DNA of 8,701 nucleotides from Streptococcus mitis (GTDB taxonomy: Bacteria; Bacillota; Bacilli; Lactobacillales; Streptococcaceae). The stretch lies in NCBI GenBank assembly GCA_018364455.1, contig JAGZLW010000062.1, positions 1 to 8,701 of the forward strand, read 5' to 3'. The position numbers and the translations under genes are program-made. Below are positions 6,601 to 8,701 of this stretch, piece after piece (within the stretch, counting starts at the first letter, position 1; every line of letters starts with the position of its first letter). A model generated the notes under the pieces. It searched no databases and was not told where the DNA came from. It worked only from the letters and a program-made list of their open reading frames with translations.

Positions 6601-8701
6601 ATCTTGATAAGAAGCTTGGTCCTCAATTTTCACCTTAGCGTTAAAGCTATCTTGATTTGCCATTTGGACATTGTTGAAGGTAGCAACACCTTGCGCATTG
6701 GCATTAGTACTCGTTAGTAATGTGCCATTTTTATAAAGATCAACTTTTTTGTTTGGAGTTGCATTTGCTACAGTGATGGTTTGAGACGAAACGTTATCTT
6801 GTAGAGTTGTTGTGATTTCTGGAGTTTTTGGTTTCACAACAAACTTAACTGGTGTATCTGCACCCTTACTATCTGGGAATTGTCTATGAATATTGTATTC
6901 AAACACCCCTGGCGTACGACCGACCTGATTAGACTCTACTTTGGTATTCGTACCTTTTATACGATATTCAATCGTTGTGCCAGCAGGTCCTTTAGTACCA
7001 CTATAGTCTTGAGTTCCTGGATGAACCAAGTATTGGTTAGGGTCTGTATAGGCTTGTTTTGTATCTCCGTTTGAATACCACCATTTCAATCCAGCCTTAT
7101 TAAACGCAGACGTATCATATGGGGCTTCAACTTGATCTACGATATAAGTTCCGCTATCACGAGCTACAAAAGGATAGGCCTTAACATTATCTAACTTCAA
7201 TGGGTTGGTATGGATACCAATCCCTGCCCAAGTTGTATTGTGAGTTCCTTCACCATACATAACCTTCATATTCTTGAGGTCACCATTGGTTACGTTATCT
7301 GGAACTGTTGTTTCAAAACGGGTTACCGCAACACGTCCTTGGTCACCAACGTTAACGTTATTCCAAAGGACGCGTGCTTCGTTGGTCCAAAGAATAGCTG
7401 GCTTGATGTTATTTTCCCAAGTCGCTTTACGCCATTTGTCAGAGTTCCCTGTATTATGATAAGACTGAGCTTTCAAGAGGTTATACTGCTCATCTTGGCT
7501 GTTCAATGATACAAAACCTTTGTCCACAGTGTTATATTGTGCCTTTGATAATGTTCCATTTGTAGCACGTCTCAAACCATTATATTCAGCCGGCATCATA
7601 TTATCTGATGGATTTTTCGAAATCGGAAGTCCCGTCATATCCGTCTGACGATGACCGGTTGCAGTACTTATATAAGAAGCATCAGCAATCGTTGTCGGCA
7701 TATTGACCTGACTAGGGATTTGGATCCAGTGACGAACATTGGTCTGGTTCATGGTCTGACGAGGGTTAGACATGAGCGTCCAGATAATCTTTGTAATCTT
7801 ACCGTTCTCCGCGTATACAGGTTCTGCCTTCAGATCAACAGAAGTTTCAACACGTCTTTTAACATCCGTATTTTCACCAGATGTTAGATACTTGATACTT
7901 TCACCATTTGCTAGATTTTCAGTCTGTTCACCGATGGCACCTGAACCAGTTTGTGTATTACGAACACGGAACTGTGTCCCTGGTTTCATCGCTTTACCAT
8001 TAAGGAAATCACGTTTACCGTTATTAGCACGGAGCACAGCATTGACGATTGAGTTTTGCGCAGATGTGGCTTGCTTGATAACATCTGTCAAGTCAGCATT
8101 TGGAGTTTTTAATGCTTCTTCGATAGCTGTTACAGCTGCATTCACCTTAGCAACCGCTGCTTCTGTATTTGGCAGACCGATAGACTTAGCTAGGTATTCT
8201 CCCATAGTAGCTGAGATTTTAGAAAGACGTTTGCGGTCTTCTTGAGCTTTCTTGTTGCTCTCAGCAGATACAGTAGTCGCTACGGCAGCTGTTGTCGTTG
8301 TATCCACCAAACTTGAAGTCGTTGATGTGATTTGGCTCAAACGAGTTTCAACTGCTTGTAGAGATGCGAGGCTATCAGTGATAACTATTGAAAGAGCTGC
8401 ATCAGCTGTTGCGTTAGCTGCATCTTCCTTACGAACAGATGTCTCTTTGTTTGAAGCTGTCTCTGATGTTGCTGGTTTTGCAAGTTCAGAAGTTGCTCCA
8501 GCTTGTGATTGAGAAGCACTTGTTACAGCCGATGTACTTGCCGATGTAGACGCTACTGCACTTGTTGATGCTGATGCGCTTGCCGATGTACTTACACTTG
8601 TTGAAGTACTTACTGATTGGCTTTCACTTTCTGAAAGATGCTTACTTGCATTCTTGGAAGCTTCCTCAGACAAGGATTGGCTTTGGCTGACAGAAACTGA
8701 T
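1..8701 (-). CDS. Giant serine-rich repeat glycoprotein adhesin, internal fragment (no start, no stop)
   Basis: One uninterrupted minus-strand frame of 2,900 codons crosses the whole window; I translated every line and met no stop. The order is the SRR adhesin plan: short Ser-rich SRR1 (residues 1-66), non-repeat binding region (about 67-2670), long Ser/Thr/Ala repeat SRR2 (2671-2900 and beyond). The family is known to be O-glycosylated in the cytosol, exported by accessory SecA2/SecY2, anchored by sortase, and to bind host or salivary glycans through the binding region. The N-terminal signal must lie beyond 8701 and the LPxTG-type anchor beyond position 1, so neither could be checked. No cysteine occurs anywhere. 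A binding region of about 2,600 residues is far longer than those I recall for GspB, Hsa, SrpA or PsrP. Large non-SRR streptococcal wall proteins share the Rib/YPDG and Ig domains, but the flanking SRRs and Siglec/Unique-like pairs favour an SRR adhesin. No allele name is given because none is certain. Confidence 0.93.
721..912 (-). other. Unique-like domain of module B (helix then beta hairpin)
   Basis: Residues 2597-2660. A strand (A-S-I-Q-V-T) is followed by an amphipathic helix (PTAEDREKIRAAIEKLN) and then a hairpin (V-N-E-R-G-V-V-T-V-T-Y-D-D-N-T). This is the same fold pattern as the Unique domain that follows the Siglec domain in Hsa/GspB-type adhesins, which has LT..EK..V..AV..SNP and then NNGT.TITY.DG. 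In that family the Unique domain packs against the Siglec domain. Here it is the last folded domain before the SRR2 stalk. It is more diverged than its module A copy: the DGS turn has become D-D-N-T. The assignment rests on remembered family motifs. Confidence 0.65.
931..1368 (-). other. Siglec-like Ig domain of module B, W-T-R-F motif
   Basis: Residues 2445-2590. The domain opens with E-T-E-A-P and continues Y-A-G-D-K-F-R-V-T-V-T-T-T-D-N-S-G-K. This matches the Y-R-G-E-S-F...V-T-D-N-S core of Siglec-like domains in SRR adhesins. Near its end, W-T-R-F (residues 2567-2570, bases 991-1002) is followed by A-R-V-R-D-L-S-D-N. It sits where the family has Phi-T-R-X followed by a D..GN turn, the sialic-acid contact strand. 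All three key positions (aromatic, Thr, Arg) are present, so this is the best-preserved site of the window. The domain is directly followed by a Unique-like domain, as in known sialoglycan-binding SRR proteins. Ligand binding is inference. Confidence 0.65.
1369..1839 (-). other. Module B Rib-like plus Ig-like pair
   Basis: Residues 2288-2444. A Rib-like beta segment (D-G-V-D-F-A-W...A-A-P-G-Y-Y-T-R-N-V-R-V-T-L-P) ends in V-P-V-T-I-K-V-N-L-K-T-P-K-I at about residue 2349. An Ig-like segment follows: GGLPNRSITVTDVAPGATVT, then G-A-T-S-V-T-F and N-G-L-L-P-K-G. Both have direct counterparts in module A and earlier in the protein. They most likely act as rigid spacers between glycan-binding domains; no enzymatic motif is visible. 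Confidence 0.7.
1840..2718 (-). other. Module B YPDG-like domain and following beta domain
   Basis: Residues 1995-2287. The first part (to about 2078) is a YPDG/Rib-type domain in which the signature is degenerate: V-E-H-P-D-G-T-V replaces T-Y-P-D-G-S-T. The second part is beta-rich, with F-S-N-V-W-H-T-T, Y-T-A-V-A-N-Y-S-R-G-R-F-G and F-D-Y-S-V-V-D-P-V. It contains a Ser/Thr/Ala-rich insert at residues 2252-2283 (1852-1947) that module A lacks. I do not recognise a named family for the second part. Confidence 0.6.
2719..2904 (-). other. Unique-like domain of module A (helix then beta hairpin)
   Basis: Residues 1933-1994. A strand (K-F-E-V) leads into a helix (NNLTAEEKAKVFEAIKASNP) and a hairpin (N-D-D-G-S-V-T-I-N-Y-L-D-G-T-S). 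The L-T..E-K..V..A-I..S-N-P helix and DGSVTINYLDG hairpin closely follow the Unique domain of Hsa/GspB-type adhesins as I recall it. The domain follows the Siglec-like domain directly, as in that family, where the pair forms the minimal glycan-binding unit. It is better conserved than the module B copy. Confidence 0.7.
2941..3363 (-). other. Siglec-like Ig domain of module A, V-T-R-A motif
   Basis: Residues 1780-1920. It opens E-T-E-A-P-V, then F-Y-A-G-D-Q-L-R-F-T-T-K-F-T-D-N-S-D-K, the Siglec-like core. The candidate ligand strand is H-V-T-R-A-I-V-A-E-D-T-V-G-N at residues 1898-1911 (motif bases 2995-3006), lining up with Y-T-R-Y-V-V-A-T-D-A-A-G-N of the family. Thr and Arg are kept, but the aromatic first position is Val and the fourth is Ala, so glycan preference probably differs from module B. 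A Thr/Ala/Pro-rich loop (residues 1865-1880) lies between core and motif. The domain ends R-F-R-L-K. Confidence 0.7.
3364..3885 (-). other. Module A Rib-like plus Ig-like pair
   Basis: Residues 1606-1779. The Rib-like part (A-T-K-Y-T-W-H-A-G-E-Q-P-N-D...N-P-G-F-S-I-H-R-V-N-M-E-L-P) ends I-P-V-V-V-K-V-N-P-K-T-P-V-I at residue 1679. The Ig-like part contains GGLPNQSIQIDNVVGGATVS, S-N-A-T-S-V-T-F and N-N-G-L-L-P-V-G. It is equivalent to 1839-1369 in module B and to 6978-6535 upstream. A structural spacer role is inferred from position and from the use of Rib and Ig folds in streptococcal stalks. Confidence 0.7.
3886..4554 (-). other. Module A YPDG domain and following beta domain
   Basis: Residues 1383-1605. 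The first about 80 residues form a YPDG/Rib-type domain ending V-T-I-T-Y-P-D-G-S-T-K-D-L-N-Y-T-Y-Q-V-Y. The remainder starts KLETLTNNGQTGNFHSFK and continues through K-W-K-Y-D-Y-R-L-N-N, YFSRVWNVDN, Y-P-N-G-R-F-G and W-R-Y-S-V-Y-D-Y. It is rich in aromatic residues and has one counterpart, in module B. I do not recognise a named family for this second part. It could itself be a binding domain rather than a spacer. Confidence 0.6.
4564..4824 (-). other. He_PIG-type (putative Ig) domain
   Basis: Residues 1293-1379. The sequence runs T-T-A-P-V-I-T-A...I-P-L-T-V-V-D-E-G, then V-I-T-G-L-P-A-G-L-H-Y-E-N-G-K-I-T-G-T-P, then V-A-K-D-K-R-G-N-T-S-T-Q-T-I-T-I-A-V. The GLPAGL.Y..G.ITGTP signature is characteristic of He_PIG/cadherin-like Ig domains common in bacterial surface proteins. 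Asp-rich turns could bind calcium, but this cannot be judged here. It directly precedes module A and marks the end of the non-duplicated part. Confidence 0.8.
4825..5124 (-). other. Bacterial Ig-like domain
   Basis: Residues 1193-1292, following the hinge A-R-P-T-K-P-A-I. It carries Q-M-T-I-T-Y-T-Q-K-G, then N-G-R-W-S-L and V-S-I-D-Q-T-T-G-Q-V-R-F-T-D-A-A-V-A. That last element (ID..TG.V......A) is usual for Ig-like repeats of Gram-positive wall proteins. No second copy is found in the window. A spacer role is likely. Confidence 0.6.
5125..5460 (-). other. Linker and Rib-like segment, copy 2 of 4
   Basis: Residues 1081-1192. The linker N-G-E-V-F-K-N-V-G-D-T-L-G corresponds to K-Q-V-F-E-T-S-Q-G-D-L-A in module A and K-K-V-Y-E-T-T-V-G-N-T-G in module B. 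The Rib-like part (M-T-F-K-W-K-D-A...Q-A-P-G-K-W-T-H-N) ends in V-A-L-V-A-R-P-T-K-P-A-I, parallel to the V-K-V-N-P-K-T-P-V-I ends of the other copies. This shows that the repeat unit of the tandem modules extends, in degenerate form, into the upstream half. Confidence 0.6.
5461..5820 (-). other. Siglec-related Ig domain lacking the motif Arg
   Basis: Residues 961-1080. The core R-I-A-P-N-V...V-Y-R-G-A-T-F-N-P-I-V-K-A-W-D-N-S-G-K-L matches the Siglec-like domains at 6534, 3363 and 1368. At the position of Phi-T-R-X it has H-T-A-E (residues 1056-1059) followed by V-I-V-S-D-G-T-T-E. The Arg that contacts sialic acid in the family is replaced by Ala. It is therefore either a structural Ig domain of the YPDG-adhesin type or a Siglec-like domain that has lost binding. 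Confidence 0.6.
5821..6060 (-). other. YPDG/Rib-type domain with Thr-rich lead-in
   Basis: Residues 881-960. The lead-in T-T-T-T-Q-N-V-D-I and N-L-P-T-T-G-T-T-A-G-T-K is Thr-rich. The domain core is T-Y-A-W-V-G-D-E-P-T-N-W-T-A-G then D-I-L-V-T-Y-P-D-G-S-T-D-T-V-T-V-N-F-N-V. This is the classical YPDGS.D.V.V...V ending of Rib/YPDG domains in streptococcal surface proteins, the cleanest example in the window. Confidence 0.8.
6061..6534 (-). other. Siglec-like Ig domain 1 (upstream copy), W-D-R-Y / Y-T-R-V
   Basis: Residues 723-880. It opens D-T-E-K-P-Q-I, then V-I-V-Y-R-E-E-E-F-N-V-D-V-K-M-T-D-N-S-G-R-L, and ends N-N-A-K-L-R-I-E-F-R-A-Q-T. Start, core and end all follow Siglec-like domains of Hsa/GspB type (D-T-E-R-P, V-Y-R-G-E-S-F...T-D-N-S, F-K-L-I-I-R-F-R-I-K-T, from memory). 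The candidate ligand strand is ambiguous. W-D-R-Y-I-S-G-F-D (840-848, motif bases 6172-6183) lines up by spacing to the D..G turn, but Y-T-R-V (833-836, bases 6193-6204) matches Phi-T-R-X better. Unlike the module A and B copies, no Unique-like domain follows. Confidence 0.65.
6535..6813 (-). other. Ig-like domain (upstream copy)
   Basis: Residues 630-722. The stretch S-S-Q-T-I-T-V-A-N-A-T-P-N-K-K-V-D-L-Y-K-N-G-T parallels N-Q-S-I-Q-I-D-N-V-V-G-G-A-T-V-S-L in module A and N-R-S-I-T-V-T-D-V-A-P-G-A-T-V-T-L in module B. It sits in the same place, between the P-K-T-P hinge and the Siglec-like domain. The V-D-L-Y-K-N-G turn is typical of Ig-like repeats in streptococcal wall proteins. Confidence 0.65.
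6814..6978 (-). other. Rib-like segment ending in K-P-K-T-P-E-I, copy 1 of 4
   Basis: Residues 575-629. T-T-I-E-Y-R...R-T-P-G-V-F-E-Y-N-I-H-R-Q-F-P-D-S is followed by V-K-F-V-V-K-P-K-T-P-E-I. The same pattern (aromatic strand, P-G, Pro-containing turn, then V.V..-P-K-T-P-.I) recurs at 5328-5125, 3858-3664 and 1839-1654. It links the unique head to the repetitive domains. Confidence 0.6.
6979..8022 (-). other. Unique beta-rich head region
   Basis: Residues 227-574, the longest part with no counterpart elsewhere in the window. It begins G-K-R-D-F-L-N-G-K-A-M-K-P-G-T-Q-F-R-V and is rich in Trp and Tyr (for example I-L-W-T-N-E-A-R-V-L-W-N-N and G-L-K-W-W-Y-S-N-G-D). Asn is frequent throughout. 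No catalytic motif, metal site or membrane segment is visible. Position, directly after a predicted helical domain and before the spacers, resembles the NR-alpha/NR-beta head of Fap1, where the non-repeat region mediates adhesion. I do not recognise a specific family. Exposed aromatic residues would suit carbohydrate or salivary-protein binding, which is inference. Confidence 0.55.
8023..8448 (-). other. Predicted helical bundle head domain (Fap1 NR-alpha-like)
   Basis: Residues 85-226 contain almost no beta-type sequence and read as at least four amphipathic helices: roughly 90-120 (E-D-A-A-N-A-T-A-D-A-A-L-S-I), 112-128 (L-A-S-L-Q-A-V-E-T-R-L-S-Q-I), 145-172 (E-S-N-K-K-A-Q-E-D-R-K-R-L then G-E-Y-L-A-K-S-I) and 179-224 (E-A-A-V-A-K-V-N-A-A-V-T-A-I-E-E-A-L, ending V-N-A-V-L-R-A-N). 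A Ser/Thr-rich loop (T-T-S-S-L-V-D-T-T-T-T-A-A-V) splits the second and third. Fap1 of S. parasanguinis has a helical subdomain at this place, right after SRR1. A role in fibril contact or ligand binding is inferred. Confidence 0.6.
8503..8701 (-). repeat. SRR1: short serine-rich region before the binding region (partial)
   Basis: Residues 1-66, continuing beyond the right edge. The sequence alternates Ser with Gln, Glu, Val, Thr and Ala (S-V-S-V-S-Q-S-Q-S-L-S, S-E-S-E-S-Q-S-V-S-T-S) and then turns into the SRR2-type unit (S-T-S-A-V-A-S-T-S-A-S-T-S-A-V-T). The family uses SRR1 as a glycosylated spacer between signal peptide and head. The Q/E-containing part is unlike SRR2, so only the inner end shares its repeat. 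Confidence 0.9.

Noticed and set aside
691..8502. Internal promoters, terminators, RNA genes or mobile elements
   Set aside because: The coding frame is unbroken across the whole region. No inverted terminal repeats, transposase sequence, tRNA-like folds or hairpin-plus-T-run terminators stood out.
1277..8512. Other plus-strand open frames of 60-196 codons across the binding region (for example 6127-6717 and 7772-8245)
   Set aside because: All lie opposite the long minus-strand frame, overlap each other, give Cys-rich or low-quality translations and lack domain signals.

Overview
The window lies entirely inside one giant gene on the minus strand. Read as the reverse complement, with codons in register with forward position 1, it is open from edge to edge: 2,900 codons with no stop. 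It has no start, signal peptide, stop or cell-wall anchor in view, because both ends lie outside. Residue numbers below count from the right edge (residue 1 = 8698-8700; residue 2900 = 1-3). No other gene is supported.

The protein is a serine-rich repeat (SRR) glycoprotein adhesin of the Fap1/GspB/Hsa/PsrP/SrpA type: a short SRR1, a non-repeat binding region, then a long SRR2 stalk. These adhesins are exported by an accessory SecA2/SecY2 system, O-glycosylated on Ser/Thr and anchored to the wall by sortase. The organism is most likely an oral viridans streptococcus of the mitis/sanguinis kind. The basis is the family, the A+T-leaning codon use and the absence of cysteine; the species cannot be named.

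Layout in protein order (right to left). SRR1 is at 8701-8503. A predicted helical bundle (8448-8023) resembles the helical head of Fap1. A large unique beta region rich in Trp and Tyr follows (8022-6979). A string of Ig-like and Rib/YPDG-like domains runs through 6978-4564, including one Siglec-like domain (6534-6061) and a He_PIG-type Ig domain (4824-4564). Two diverged tandem copies of a module of about 610-665 residues follow (module A 4554-2719, module B 2718-721). Each reads YPDG-like, beta domain, Rib-like, Ig-like, Siglec-like, Unique-like. SRR2 (690-1) is 23 units of a decapeptide, 22 of them identical in protein sequence.

The most interesting reading is a multivalent sialoglycan adhesin. 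Three Siglec-like domains keep an Arg where this family carries its Phi-T-R-X sialic-acid motif: W-D-R-Y or Y-T-R-V, V-T-R-A, and W-T-R-F. A fourth related domain has lost the Arg. The Siglec-like and Unique assignments come from recalled family motifs, without a search.
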